Assembly (NCBI GenBank): GCA_036873755.1
Contig: JAVTVY010037189.1
Coordinates: 1-64,000, forward strand
DNA length: 64,000 nt
Reading direction: 5' to 3'
From: Hanleya hanleyi
Lineage: Eukaryota > Mollusca > Polyplacophora > Lepidopleurida > Hanleyidae
A program made the translations under genes and the position numbers. Within the stretch, counting starts at the first letter, position 1. Each line of letters opens with the position of its first letter. Under the pieces are notes generated by a model that saw only the letters and a list, made by a program, of their open reading frames with translations, had not been told where the DNA came from and did no database searches. Of the stretch, positions 1 through 9,460 are shown one piece after another.

Positions 1-1375
1 TAAAATCTATGATATTTGTCCGACCAGTGTATTAACCTTGGTGTTTAATTTGTTTTATAATTTGGCATTATTCATTGCAGATTCCATTTTCCTGTCTTGT
101 GATATAGTTCAAATACGGAGATTAAATCAACAAAGTTTATTTCTGACTTAAGCTTGCCTGGAAGTGGTTAGCGGAAATATTGACAATCGGAACTAGAGGT
201 GTTGATAATTCACACCACGGTCGGTCTGTGAAAACCCGTCGGCTTGAAGCAATAAAGAAGGGAAAGAAAAAACTGAAACAACATTGTTCGCGGGACTTGA
301 TAAGATACTCGCGTTCTATTATTTGTTGCTGATTTCATGTGTCTAGGAAATTAATCAAATAATGAAAGTAATTACCGGCTAATTCAGAGAGCAATCACGC
401 TTCAGACAAAATAGTTACGGGCATTTGACTATAAACGATACCGCGTCTTGTTTGTGCGAAAGACTGATAGGGAATACTCTAAAGCTTCGATCGAGCGTTT
501 GAGTTTATATTCTCCGGTTCCCAGTGAATTACATGCCTCACCTGTGGTCGTCATAACCACTTTATTTCGAAATACGGGGAAAATCTCTGACGACAGAGAT
601 CTCTTATTCTGATTAAGTCTCAGAGGAACATATGGAATTATATTCTACACTGCCAAATTTATTTCAATGCGCAGTTCAAGACGTATCTCGTAAAGTGGTT
701 CAAATTCTAAAAAAACAGGTTCGAAATAAGTTACACTGAATAATAATGAGCCAAACTTTACAATATCAATTGGTAATGTTTCTTTCTTTCCATTCATGAC
801 GTGTAGAGAAATTGCGCTGTCAGAGCAAGTATTCGAATACAGATATCTAGACGGAATAACAAAACAATATTAAATTATTCCTGATCAATATAATTAATTT
901 CCCGTGTTTAAATGCATATATACAGAGCATACGCCTTCCGAATTGTTCAAACTATCATTTTTTATGGCACCTCGATTCCACTCTCGAAGCATGTCTATTT
1001 ATTTCGATGGGGGTCGAGATGGTCATGTGCTTCGAGAGAAAACCGGGAGCAAACCGGGACAACAATCGATAAAAAAACCGGGACTCTCTTAGCCGAGATA
1101 TTTCTCGGTTTCACTCGTTTATCGAGAAACCGTCTTGATCGATTGGACGTGACCCCTTAGCCATTTCATCAGCGTCAGTATAAAATAGAAATAGAAATCA
1201 CCGTACTGAGGTTTGAAAACACAGTAATATGCAGGATAGTAGTATATAAAGGCTATTACAGCGCGCATTTTGCCGGGGGAGGTAACTCTATTTGCACTTT
1301 TTTGATTTTTGACAAATTTCGGGTTACCTCCCTTGATTCGAACATTTGCATGTTTTCACAGAATAAATAAATAAA
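1..1375. other. No gene recognised
   Basis: AT-rich sequence with only short open frames and no recognisable protein motif, RNA gene or tandem array. It may hold decayed dispersed repeats that cannot be told by eye. Confidence 0.5.
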
Positions 1376-1429
1376 TTAATTAATTAATTAATTTTAATTT
1401 TAATTAATTAATTATAATTAATCAATCAA

Positions 1430-1500
<71 letters not shown>

Positions 1501-1509
1501 AAAAAAAAG
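1376..1509. repeat. Simple repeats: TAAT-rich tract and (AAAT)n microsatellite
   Basis: A TTAATTAA-rich stretch runs to about 1428. It is followed by roughly 18 uninterrupted AAAT units to 1500 and a short A-run. On the minus strand this is a (TTTA)n tail behind the tRNA-like sequence at 1510-1620. Confidence 0.95.
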
Positions 1510-1620
1510 AAGAGTGAAACTCTATACAACGAACCCGGGACTCGAATCCGGGTCCGCTTTATCCAGAGGCAGACACGAGTCCTATCGTATATTCCAACGT
1601 TAAAAATATCAATATATAAA
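1510..1620 (-). repeat. tRNA-derived SINE-like fragment (candidate)
   Basis: On the minus strand, 1538-1549 reads GGATTCGAGTCC, a good Pol III B box, with complementary bases around it like a T-arm. The fragment ends in a T-rich (TTTA)n tail at 1376-1509. No convincing A box or full cloverleaf is visible, so this is more likely a SINE or tRNA relic than a tRNA gene. Confidence 0.35.
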
Positions 1621-1654
1621 TCTTCGGCACATACTGGTGCACTGGTCAATGTTG

Positions 1655-1800
1655 AATCTAATGGGAAACTTACTTCTATACATTTGCGGTGTGGTTGTTC
1701 GGATTTATTTTACTCGTCTCGTCATGTAGAACATTATGGGAAGTGTTGCGGAGCGAATCGGTGAAATTTTTGAAAAAAGTCACCGAGGTCTGCATATAGC
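1655..1800 (+). repeat. Solo copy of the ~180-bp terminal-array unit
   Basis: It matches the units at 3270-3840: the phrase about 'gggaaact tacttctatacatt', then the conserved block around 'ggagcgaatcggtgaaattt' and 'gtcaccgag'. It precedes the 152-bp array, so the two unit types flank each other. Confidence 0.7.
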
Positions 1801-1839
1801 TCCAAGGGAGACAACTCGTGTCTGGACTATGACAGCCAT

Positions 1840-2890
1840 TCGTGGAAGTGTTCGGCAATCTGTAGGGACCGCTAGTGGACCGATTGGGTCGAGTGAGGTA
1901 TCAAAGTGAAGCTTATGTGAAGGGGCATTTGATGGTCTGGGTGTGGGGTTGAAATAGCGGCATTCTGCGCATGCGCGGTGGCCAAAGGGTATGGAAATAG
2001 ACGTTTTGTTACCTAGGGGAGCCACTATTGGTCCGATGGGGTCATATGAGGTATCAAAGTGAGGCCTATGTGAAGGGGCATCTGATGGGCTGGGTGTGGG
2101 GTTGAAATATCGGCATTCTGCGCATGCGCGGTGGCCGAAGGGTATGAAAATAGCCGTTTTGGAGCTAGGGGAGTCCCTAATGGTCCAATGGGGTCGAGTG
2201 AGGTATCCAGTGAAGCATTCGTGAAGGGGCATCTGATGGGTTGGGTGTGGGGTTGAAATATCGGCATTCTGTGCATGCGTGGTGGCCAAAGTGTATGAAA
2301 ATAGCCATTTTGGGAGCTAGGGGAGTCACTAATGGTCCAATGAAGTCGAGTGAGGTATCAAAGTGAAGCATTCGTGAAAGGGCATCTGCTGGGCTGGGTG
2401 TGGGGTTGAAATATCGGCATTCTGCGCATGCGTGGTGGCCAAAGGGTATGAAAATAGCCGTTTTGGAGCTAGGGGAGCCACTAATGGACCAATTGGGTCG
2501 AGTGAGGTATCAAAGTGAAGCATTCGTGAAGGGGCATCTGCTGGGCTGGGTGTGGGGTTGAAATATCGGCATTCTGCGCATGCGCGGTGGCCAAAGGGTA
2601 TGAAAATAGCAGTTTTGGAGCTAGGGGAGCCACTAATGGACCAATGGGGTCGAGTGAGGTATCAAAGTGAAGCATTCGTGAAGGGGCATCTGACGGGCTG
2701 GGTGTGGGGTTGAAATATCGGCATTCTACGCATGCGCGGTGGCCCAAGGGTATGGAAATAGACGTTTTGGAGCTAGGGGAGCCACTAATGGACCGATTGG
2801 GTCGAGTAAGGTATCAAAGTGAAGCATTCGTGAAGGGGCATCTGATGGACTGGGTGTGCGGTAGGAATATCATTCTGCGCATGCGCAGAC
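1840..2890 (+). repeat. 152-bp tandem array with TGCGCATGCGC sites (outer array of virus-like element)
   Basis: Each unit contains CATTCTGCGCATGCG, then a 'gagctaggggagccacta' block, a 'gggtcgagtgaggtatcaaa' block and a 'ggctgggtgtggggttgaaa' block. The CATTCT mark falls at 1961, 2114, 2265, 2418, 2570, 2722 and 2871, a period of 149-153 bp, giving about six units. TGCGCATGCGC matches the general pattern of NRF-1-type sites in animals. Open frames here repeat with the unit and are not genes. A related unit occurs at 49660-49740. Confidence 0.9.
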
Positions 2891-2898
2891 GCAATGCA

Positions 2899-2975
2899 GA
2901 GCTCTCGTCCAATCAGAAGCGAGTATTTCAAATCCGTCACAGAGCTCTCAGCCAATCAGAAGCGAGTATTTTGAC
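2899..2975 (+). promoter_or_regulatory. Direct repeat carrying two CCAAT boxes
   Basis: Two copies of a block centred on CCAATCAGAAGCGAGTATT, with CCAAT at 2909-2913 and 2952-2956 (43 bp apart). The same CCAATCAGA element occurs near every zinc-finger gene of the inverted repeat. It looks like an NF-Y type promoter element reused across the element. Confidence 0.55.
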
Positions 2976-3269
2976 CCGGTGCATTATGGGCCATATCCAA
3001 GATGGCGGCACGTATGTTCAAGATGACGGCACATCCGGTGTCTAAAACTGGCCATTTCATCGGGATGTGGTCACCTAGTGTCGAAAACTGGACCTTGTAT
3101 GGGTCCTGCTAGACGTTTTGGTGCTAGGGGAACCCCTAATGGGCCGATGGGGTTGTATGAGGTATCAAAGTGAAGTATATTTCAAGCATGGGTGGGTGCA
3201 TGTAAAATTTTTCCTGAAAAAATACGGACACGGACTTTATCCTAAATTACGTGAAAATACCTATATGGG

Positions 3270-3840
3270 GTATGGGGGGTATAGGATCATCCTGGGAAAC
3301 CTACTTCTCGACATTTGCGGTATAGGTTGTGGGGTCTCGTTTTCTTAGTCTCGTCAAGACAAACATGATAGGAAGCGTCCCGGAGCGAATCGGTGAAATT
3401 TTTGAAAAAAGTCACCGAGACCCATATAGACCCATATAGTCCTATACTGGAGGTATAGGATCAATGTTCGTCCCCCTGGGAAACGTACTTCTATACATTT
3501 ACGGTAGGGTTGTTTGGATTTGTTTTCACATCTCGTCATTTAGAACATGATAGGAAGTGTCCCGGAGCGAATCTGTGAAATTTTTGAAAAAGTACGATAT
3601 AGCCCCATATAGACCCATATAGCCCCATACTGGGGTATAGGATCAATGTTTGTCCCCCTGGCAAACGTACTTCTATACATTTGCGGTAGGTTTGTTTGGA
3701 TTTGTTTTTCACGTCTCGTCATTTAGAACATGATAGGAAGTGTCGCGGAGCGAAACGGTGAAATTTTTGGAAAAAGTCACCGAGGCCTGGGTAGGCCCAT
3801 AGGCCTATACTGCATGGCTATGGGTGTATAGGCCCATACG
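3270..3840 (+). repeat. ~180-bp tandem array (three units)
   Basis: Three head-to-tail units share the 'ggagcgaatcggtgaaat' core, a 'gtcaccgag' stretch and a run of 'cccatatagacccatatag' type sequence ending in 'tataggatca'. The first unit differs most. The segment just upstream (3180-3260) resembles the 49745-50330 units: 'gggtgggtgcatgtaaaat' and 'cacggactttatcc'. Confidence 0.8.
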
Positions 3841-4298
3841 GGGTGGACGTGTTGGGGTCTAGGTGAGTCCCTAATGATCCGATGGGGTCGAGTGAGGTCT
3901 TATTTTGAAGCTCTCGTGGAGGAGCAGTTGACTACACTAATGGTTCGTACGTTGTCAATAGTCTGCGCATGCGCAGACTGGCCCGTAGTATAGAAAGCAG
4001 GCATTTTGGGGGTATGTGGGTGTGTGTTTGGGGTAGAGATGTACCGCTATGGGTCCGAATGGGTCGTGGAAGGTGTCAAAGTGAAGCTTGTGTGGGGTAG
4101 AGTCAGAATGGTGTGTTTTTAAGTGCAAGCCGGGTCAATCTGCGCATGCTCAGTTGGTTGTAGTAAGTAAAGTGGCTATTTTGGGGCAGTGAAGGAAGGT
4201 ATTTGGGGTAGAGATGGACTATTCACGGTCCGAATGCGTCCTGAAAGGTGTCATTTTGTAGTTCTCGGGGTGTACATTCCAATTTGAGGGATGTTCCC
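3841..4298 (+). repeat. Diverged terminal-array units
   Basis: Several weakly conserved units with 'gatggggtcgagtgaggt', TGCGCATGCGCAGAC (about 3969) and 'ggtccgaatgcgtc' phrases grade from the 152-bp units into the TGACGTCA-containing units of the inverted repeat. They lie outside the mirrored part and have no counterpart beyond 11967. Confidence 0.6.
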
Positions 4299-4800
4299 GT
4301 CATTTGTGACGTCATCGATGATGTCATCAGTAGGGGTAATAGCCAAAGTGTGCATTTTGGGGCAGTACAGGAAGGTATTTGGGGCAGAGATGGACCATCC
4401 CTTATCTGATTGTGTCGTGGGAGGTGTCATTTTGTAGCTCTCGGGGTGTAGACCCCGATTTGAGGGCTGACCACAGCATCTGTGACGTCATTGGTGACGT
4501 CATCAGTACGAGTAGTAGCGAAAGTGAGCCTTTTGGGGTAGTGAAGGATGTCATTTGGTGTAGAGATGGACCATCCGCGGTGCGAATGCGTCATGGGAGG
4601 TGGCATGTTGTAGCTCTTGGCGTGTAGACCCCGATTTGAGGGATATCCACAGCATCTGTGACGTCATTGGTGACGTCATCAGTACGAGTAGTAGCGAAAG
4701 TGGGCATTTTTTAGCAGTGAAGGATGTTACTTGGTGTAGAGATGGGCCATCCGCGGTACGAATGCGTCGTGTGAGGTGTCATCTTGTAGCAACGCCCACC
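4299..4800 (+). promoter_or_regulatory. Left-arm array of paired TGACGTCA (CRE-like) sites
   Basis: Perfect palindromic TGACGTCA lies at 4307, 4483, 4495, 4659 and 4671. In two units the sites come as pairs exactly 12 bp apart, about one helical turn. Each unit (about 176 bp) also has a 'tagagatggaccatcc' and a 'gtagaccccgatttgag' block. This is the inner terminal array of the inverted repeat. Confidence 0.75.
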
Positions 4801-5214
4801 AACGCCATTCTCAATGCTTCAACGCCCTGGTGAAATAGCTCAGAAGCTCTGATATTCCATGGAATTTTCACTAATTCTTCGAAATGCAGTGACGTCCGTC
4901 AACGCCCGTCGTTACACCTTAACACTCTAACATAACGCCATGATATAGACCGGAGAGAGAACAACAACAGCAACAACAACAAGGATGACGCATGAGAGAA
5001 CAACAACAACAAGAAGGTTTTTCATATAGTTTATTCTCCCCAATGTTACATCATACCCACGCTGGGTATATTTACAATTCAAGAAGATTCTTGTCCAATC
5101 AGAGGCCACCATTTGCATGTTTCATATTCGTTCCTGTCCGTTAGATGTATTCTTGTCCAATCAGAAGTCTCCATTTCAGAAAGTTCCATCTTCGGCCATG
5201 TTCGCTCTGAACCG

Positions 5215-5220
5215 TTTATT
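5215..5220 (-). terminator. Poly(A) signal of left outer zinc-finger gene
   Basis: AATAAA on the minus strand, 100 bp past the stop codon of the 5320-6243 gene. It mirrors 11032-11037. Confidence 0.5.
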
Positions 5221-5319
5221 CTAATCATCGTCGGCCAGGTCAGGATACCGTTGAGGCCACATATCCTCAGATAGTTGTTTGTGCATTCTGAGTATCTATC
5301 AGTGCATGGGTGAATATTT

Positions 5320-6243
5320 TCATCCGATGGGGGTGGTGGTCAGTTTAACCACGAAGAACGTAACATTGGTCACCCTCTCCACTTGCCATTTTGTGTTTTG
5401 TCGTTGTTGTCGTACCCATTCCAAACTATCCACGCTGTCCAGTTCCTTCAGCATCGTCTCCAGTGACGCACGATGGATAATGGGGAAAGGCTGGTCCAAC
5501 ACCCGGGTATTATTGCTGGGATAATAATAACGGAGCTGGTCTGTCTCTTTATGGCGAAGAATGTATCCAAAAGTGAGATTTAACTTGAAGGCTGTATCTT
5601 GGTCGTTGAAGATGGCTTCCACGTAGCTACGTAGACGGATGTTTTCTTCCAACCGGAAATTATATAAGTCCAATATCGGGCGATGCCGATGAAAACAGTC
5701 TCGGATCATGGAACAATGGCGTCGATACATCTCACTCACTGGATGATCTTCGGGTAAGAGATCGCTGGGAACATCCACCGCATCTTCCAGAAAATGTTCG
5801 ATGTTGTCAGGCGTATGACTCGAAACCGTAACGGTGGGGTCCGGCTGGAAATTCAGGCTCTTCTGAACTGTGGGTATAGGCGGGCTCTCCGTCATCGCAT
5901 CACCAGTGGCGTTCGTCTCCCCGGGCTTATCTTCACTGGGTCTGACCTTTCGCGGCTCCTCTTCAGTAGGAAGTTGTCGCCAAAACCGTAGATACGGGGC
6001 ATGAATCAAACGCTGATGCCGTCTTAACTGACTGCATCGTTTGAAGAGTTGACCACAATCCTTACATTGTTCCGTCGCGCCCTCGTGGAATGAGCGTTCG
6101 TGGCGCAGTAAATGATCTTCTCGATTAAATGACTGTGCGCAGGTTATACAAGTATGTCGTGCACCGTTGTGGATGGAGGACTCGTGTCGTCGCAAATCTT
6201 CTGGGCGAGTAAACAGCTTCTGGCAAGTTGTGCAAGAGAACAT
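5320..6243 (-). CDS. C2H2 zinc-finger protein with PolB-associated N-terminal domain (left copy)
   Basis: A 307-residue protein with three C2H2 fingers at residues 4-25, 32-53 and 60-81, a Pro/Ser-rich linker, and a conserved globular part from about residue 150 to the end (motifs FGYILRHKETDQLRYYYP and NTKWQVERVTNVTFF). I recognise this last part as a segment that precedes the DNA polymerase B region in large proteins of Polinton-like elements. Here it stops at TTTPIG, so no polymerase follows. I start at MFSCTTC rather than eight codons upstream because a TATA box (6290-6296) puts transcription start near the first ATG, and the paralogous gene at 6519 shares only the MFSC start. It differs from the right copy at five residues. 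It could act as a DNA-binding regulator or be a truncated replicase. Confidence 0.8.
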   Translation of the reverse strand: MFSCTTCQKLFTRPEDLRRHESSIHNGARHTCITCAQSFNREDHLLRHERSFHEGATEQCKDCGQLFKRCSQLRRHQRLIHAPYLRFWRQLPTEEEPRKVRPSEDKPGETNATGDAMTESPPIPTVQKSLNFQPDPTVTVSSHTPDNIEHFLEDAVDVPSDLLPEDHPVSEMYRRHCSMIRDCFHRHRPILDLYNFRLEENIRLRSYVEAIFNDQDTAFKLNLTFGYILRHKETDQLRYYYPSNNTRVLDQPFPIIHRASLETMLKELDSVDSLEWVRQQRQNTKWQVERVTNVTFFVVKLTTTPIG

Positions 6244-6289
6244 ATCGGCTGTGGATCTGGAAATCATGAATGCCGTAAAAAATTGCCAC

Positions 6290-6386
6290 TTTTATACGTT
6301 TTTTCCGTGACATTCGTGTCTTTTCGGCAACCTTCGTGTCTCTTCGGTCATCTCCGTGTCTTTTCGGTGACGTCCGTGACTCTTCG
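6290..6386 (-). promoter_or_regulatory. Promoter of left outer gene: TATA plus four 20-bp repeats
   Basis: Mirror of 9866-9962. TATAAAA on the minus strand at 6290-6296 follows four exact-length 20-bp repeats (6307-6386) of the pattern CGAARAGNCACGRANRTNRC. No spacer separates the repeats, as expected for a multi-site operator. Confidence 0.7.
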
Positions 6387-6518
6387 AAAGTTAGAGGGGA
6401 GGTGACCGACCTATCGACCAATCAGAAGCCATCAGTTCAGAAAGTTCGATCTTCGTTCAGTGTAACCTAAACGTCTTCGAGCAATCCATGATACTGAAGC
6501 TCGAAGTTCTTACTTCTC

Positions 6519-6809
6519 TCATTCAACACTGAGATCAATCTCCATCGGCTCTTCAATCCGCGGCGAATCGACCTCCATGGGTTCTTCTATTCTCAGATGC
6601 ATTCCGATAGAAACTGAAATATCCGGTCTCGAGAGTGGCGAGCATGATCCGTGTATAACATTTCGGTGACGACTCAATTGACTGGGATGCTTAAAGGCTA
6701 TATCACAATCCGCACATGTATGCATGGGTACTTCGTGGCATGCACGTGTGTGACAACGCAAACTGTCCAGGCGATGAAAGCGCTTCGAGCAAGTTGTGCA
6801 AGAGAACAT
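6519..6809 (-). CDS. Small two-finger C2H2 protein (left copy, intact fingers)
   Basis: 96 residues starting MFSCTTC, with two C2H2 fingers at about residues 4-25 and 32-53. The second finger is of the SQL-type seen as the last finger of its paralogues. An acidic tail follows with a repeated RIEEPMEVD/RIEEPMEID motif. The N-terminus and 5' leader are nearly the same as in the 5320-6243 gene, so the two arose by duplication. A TATAAG box sits on the minus strand at 6856-6861. The right copy (9461-9733) has lost six residues of finger 2, so this copy is the better-preserved one. Likely a sequence-specific DNA-binding protein; the acidic tail could be an activation region (inference). Confidence 0.7.
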   Translation of the reverse strand: MFSCTTCSKRFHRLDSLRCHTRACHEVPMHTCADCDIAFKHPSQLSRHRNVIHGSCSPLSRPDISVSIGMHLRIEEPMEVDSPRIEEPMEIDLSVE

Positions 6810-6855
6810 GTCGGCTGTGGATCTGGAAATGATGAATGCCGTAAAACTTTCGGCT

Positions 6856-6960
6856 CTTATAGGCCAACATAGGTGTACCCGGGTGTTCTACAGTCAGGGA
6901 TGTACAAGAAGCCGGATGTACCCGGATGTAAAAGTCCCGGATGTAAAAGTGCCCGGATGT
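6856..6960 (-). promoter_or_regulatory. Promoter of left small zinc-finger gene: TATA-like box and CCGGATGT repeats
   Basis: TATAAG (minus strand) at 6856-6861, preceded upstream by four CCGGATGT/ACATCCGG sites spaced 10-16 bp, mirroring 9310-9414. CCGGAT is the core of ETS-type sites; here it may equally be an element-specific operator. Confidence 0.6.
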
Positions 6961-7021
6961 TCACGAATGTACTACCATCCCGGACTTCTATCAGGCCCAG
7001 GTCCAAAAGCTCTCATGTCCT

Positions 7022-7237
7022 GCACCGAACTACTGCTCGGTAACCCGTGATTGAATTATCCACGGTCGCATGCTGTAAAATGCGAGTCGCATAGGGATGG
7101 GTCTCCGTCATGGCTCTGCAGCCATAGGAATGGGCTTGTGAGATCCAGAGGGACGTGTTAGACCATGTTACACATGCGCGTCTACAAGTAGCTCTACGTG
7201 TGTTGTCCGTGATAAGTACTATTCTGATTGGTTAGTC
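7022..7237 (-). promoter_or_regulatory. ~215-bp shared module, left arm
   Basis: Reverse complement of 9035-9250, and homologous to 51528-51745. Marks are 'tagtacttatcacgga', 'gtagagctacgt', 'gcgcgcatgtgt' or close variants, 'catccctatgcgactcgcat' and 'gcatgcgaccgtgg'. It lies upstream of the small zinc-finger gene and begins with a CCAAT box next to the (CAA)n tract that ends the preceding gene. Confidence 0.7.
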
Positions 7238-7396
7238 CAAAAAGAGAGCAACAACAACAACAACAGCAAAGATTACAGGTCAATCCTTTTATTAGCCCCT
7301 CCATCACAGCACATCCACGCTGGGGGAATCGCTATGGGTGTGTTTGCAATTCACTTATGCTATTGTCCGTGTATTCAGAACTTCACTGTGCTGATC

Positions 7397-7910
7397 TCAG
7401 ACTGCTCTTGTCCAATCAGAAGCCGCCCCGCAGAATAAGTATAGGTCATGTTGAAGAATGGAACACAAACTGTGGACGTCTTTCGGTTTGATGGGGATCA
7501 ACTGACTGTGGAGTCTGAAGACTCGACTGCAATGCTGGCATTCGTGGCGCCGTCGTCGCCGTAAATTATCCTTTGATCGAACATTGCAGCCAGCCAACAG
7601 CAACGGACTCGTTGCTGGGGTCGATATCAGGTTCTCACCTCAAGCGTGCATGTTCATGGATTACACGTTGGTGAGATCTCAACTGGCTGTGTAGTCTGAA
7701 GCGGTGTCCACAATCCCCACATTGATGCCTGGATGTCTCATGGAGACACCGTTCATGGCGGTGTAAACTATCCAGGCGATTGAATGTGTCCCCACAGGTC
7801 TCGCAGGTATACTGGGCAGTAGCGTCGATGCCAGATTTACTGGCGTTGTGTGCGCTGAAAAAGATCGGATAGCGGCACATCGCGGAATATCGTGGCGGAA
7901 CGAATACCAC
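7397..7910 (-). pseudogene. Innermost zinc-finger gene, left copy (degraded)
   Basis: Two open pieces remain: 7635-7910 with two complete fingers (CETC...H and CGDC...H types), and 7397-7603 with the remains of later fingers. Compared with the right copy, the start of the gene (TATA box and first finger) is replaced by unrelated-looking sequence. The segment around 7600-7640 has deletions that remove half of the fourth finger and break the frame. The 3' end still matches the right copy. Probably non-functional as a full protein; a two-finger peptide from 7635-7910 remains possible. Confidence 0.6.
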
Positions 7911-8253
7911 GAGTGTCGCGAACGCAGTGTTGGCTGCCGATCTATTTTAGAACACTCGCTTAATTCATTCTGCGTCGAGGACCGAGAGTTACGACCTTCC
8001 GTGACGGCCGTTCACGTGACACCGGAACCGACCTGATTTCGCGCGTAATGATTTTCGCATGCACCCTGCACCACCAGGGCACAGGTGCAACTGCGTACGT
8101 GTGCCCAGTGGTAAATTGCGCGCAGGGGTCAAAGGTCAGTTCCGGTAACGTGAACGGAAGCGGAAGTGACCTCACAGAGGTCATATGCTCTCGGTCTTCG
8201 ACTTGGGAGTAGTTAAACTGAGTGTTCTAAAAATAGATCAACAGCTAGCTTGC

Positions 8254-8260
8254 TATAAAA
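8254..8260 (+). promoter_or_regulatory. TATA box of right innermost zinc-finger gene
   Basis: TATAAAA 59 bp before the expected start codon, close to the 52-53 bp seen for the two outer genes. The left arm has no equivalent. Confidence 0.6.
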
Positions 8261-8312
8261 GGGAAACGGTCTGACACTTTCAGCAGACATTCGTTCCACC
8301 ACTTACGACACG

Positions 8313-8873
8313 AGGTTCACGTGTACCACTTGCTCCAAGTCATTTACACGCTTGCACGACTTACAACGCCATGAGTCTAGCATCCACGACGCTACTGCCC
8401 AGTATACCTGCGAGACCTGTGGGGATACATTCAATCGCCTGGATAGTTTACACCGCCATGAACGGTGTCTCCATGAGACATCCAGGCATCAATGTGGGGA
8501 TTGTGGACACCGCTTCAGACTACACAGCCAGTTGAGATCTCACCAACGTGTAATCCATAGACATGCACGCTTGAGGGTTGAGGAACCCGTGATGTTTGAC
8601 CCCAACCATGAGTCTACTTTTCAAGGTGCTGTTGGCGAGTATACGTGTTCGATCTGCAGGAAGTCCTTTGATCGTAAGGATAATTTACGGCGACATCAAA
8701 GGTCGGTACATAAGGCACCCAGCCACGAATGCCAGCATTGCAGTCGAGTCTTCAGACTCCACAGTCAGTTGATCCCCATCAAGCCGAAAGACGTCCACAG
8801 TTTGTGTTCCATTCTTCAACATGACCTATACTTATTCTGCGGGTCGGCTTCTGATTGGACAAGAGCAGTGTGA
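8313..8873 (+). CDS. Multi-finger C2H2 protein (right innermost gene; usual start codon lost)
   Basis: Four complete C2H2 fingers in one frame (8322-8385, 8406-8471, 8490-8555 and 8649-8715) plus a fifth that lacks its final histidine pair. They alternate between an RLxxLxRHE type and an SQLRxHQxxIH type. By alignment with its paralogues the start codon should lie at 8313, but the codon there is AGG. The first downstream ATG (8352) falls inside finger 1. A near-cognate start or simple inactivation are both possible. After finger 5 the frame runs into the CCAAT/3' module, so the last ~35 residues look like read-through rather than ancestral protein. AATAAA at 8977-8982 could serve as its poly(A) signal. 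Confidence 0.6.
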   Translation, partial: RFTCTTCSKSFTRLHDLQRHESSIHDATAQYTCETCGDTFNRLDSLHRHERCLHETSRHQCGDCGHRFRLHSQLRSHQRVIHRHARLRVEEPVMFDPNHESTFQGAVGEYTCSICRKSFDRKDNLRRHQRSVHKAPSHECQHCSRVFRLHSQLIPIKPKDVHSLCSILQHDLYLFCGSASDWTRAV

Positions 8874-8976
8874 GATCAGCACAGTGAAGTTCTGAATACA
8901 CGTACAATAGCATAAGTGAATTGCAAACACACCCATAGCGATTCCCCCAGCGTGGATGTGCTGTGATGGAGGGGCT

Positions 8977-8982
8977 AATAAA
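8977..8982 (+). terminator. Poly(A) signal after right innermost gene
   Basis: AATAAA about 100 bp past the stop at 8873, followed by a (TTG)n tract (9004-9020). The same CCCAGCGTGG / AATAAA-or-TATAAA / (TTG)n layout recurs past the outer gene at 11200-11290. Confidence 0.45.
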
Positions 8983-9034
8983 AGGATTGACCTGTAATCT
9001 TTGCTGTTGTTGTTGTTGTTGCTCTCTTTTTGGA

Positions 9035-9250
9035 CTAACCAATCAGAATAGTACTTATCACGGACAACACACGTAGAGCTACGTGTAGACGCGCATGTGT
9101 AACATGGTCTAACACGTCCCTCTGGATCTCACAAGCCCATTCCTATGGCTGCAGAGCCATGACGGAGACCCATCCCTATGCGACTCGCATTTTACAGCAT
9201 GCGACCGTGGTTAATTCACTCACGGGTTACCGAGCAGTAGTTCGGTGCAG
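9035..9250 (+). promoter_or_regulatory. ~215-bp shared module, right arm
   Basis: Begins with CCAATCAGAATAGTACTTAT and ends near 'gttaccgagcagtagttcgg'. A homologous module sits at 51528-51745 beside the capsid cluster. There the same end continues straight into an ATG (51744), suggesting that the module is a promoter or leader region. Confidence 0.7.
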
Positions 9251-9309
9251 GACATGAGAGCTTTTGGACCTGGGCCTGATAGAAGTCCGGGATGGTAGTA
9301 CATTCGTGA

Positions 9310-9414
9310 ACATCCGGGCACTTTTACATCCGGGACTTTTACATCCGGGTACATCCGGCTTCTTGTACATCCCTGACTGTAGAACACCCGGGTACTCCTA
9401 TGTTGGCCTATAAG
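9310..9414 (+). promoter_or_regulatory. Promoter of right small zinc-finger gene
   Basis: ACATCCGG at 9310, 9326, 9341 and 9351, then a TATAAG box at 9409-9414, 52 bp before the ATG at 9461. The same ACATCCGGG core recurs in 27-bp repeats at 50881-50961. Confidence 0.6.
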
Positions 9415-9460
9415 AGCCGAAAGTTTTACGGCATTCATCATTTCCAGATCCACAGCCGAC

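Noticed and set aside
1780..2747. Series of minus-strand open frames of 64-169 codons
   Set aside because: They repeat with the 152-bp unit, share the same peptide, and arise from the tandem array; no domain.
1840..3840. CRISPR-like array
   Set aside because: Units are long, contiguous and lack the short-repeat/unique-spacer structure; the genome is eukaryotic.
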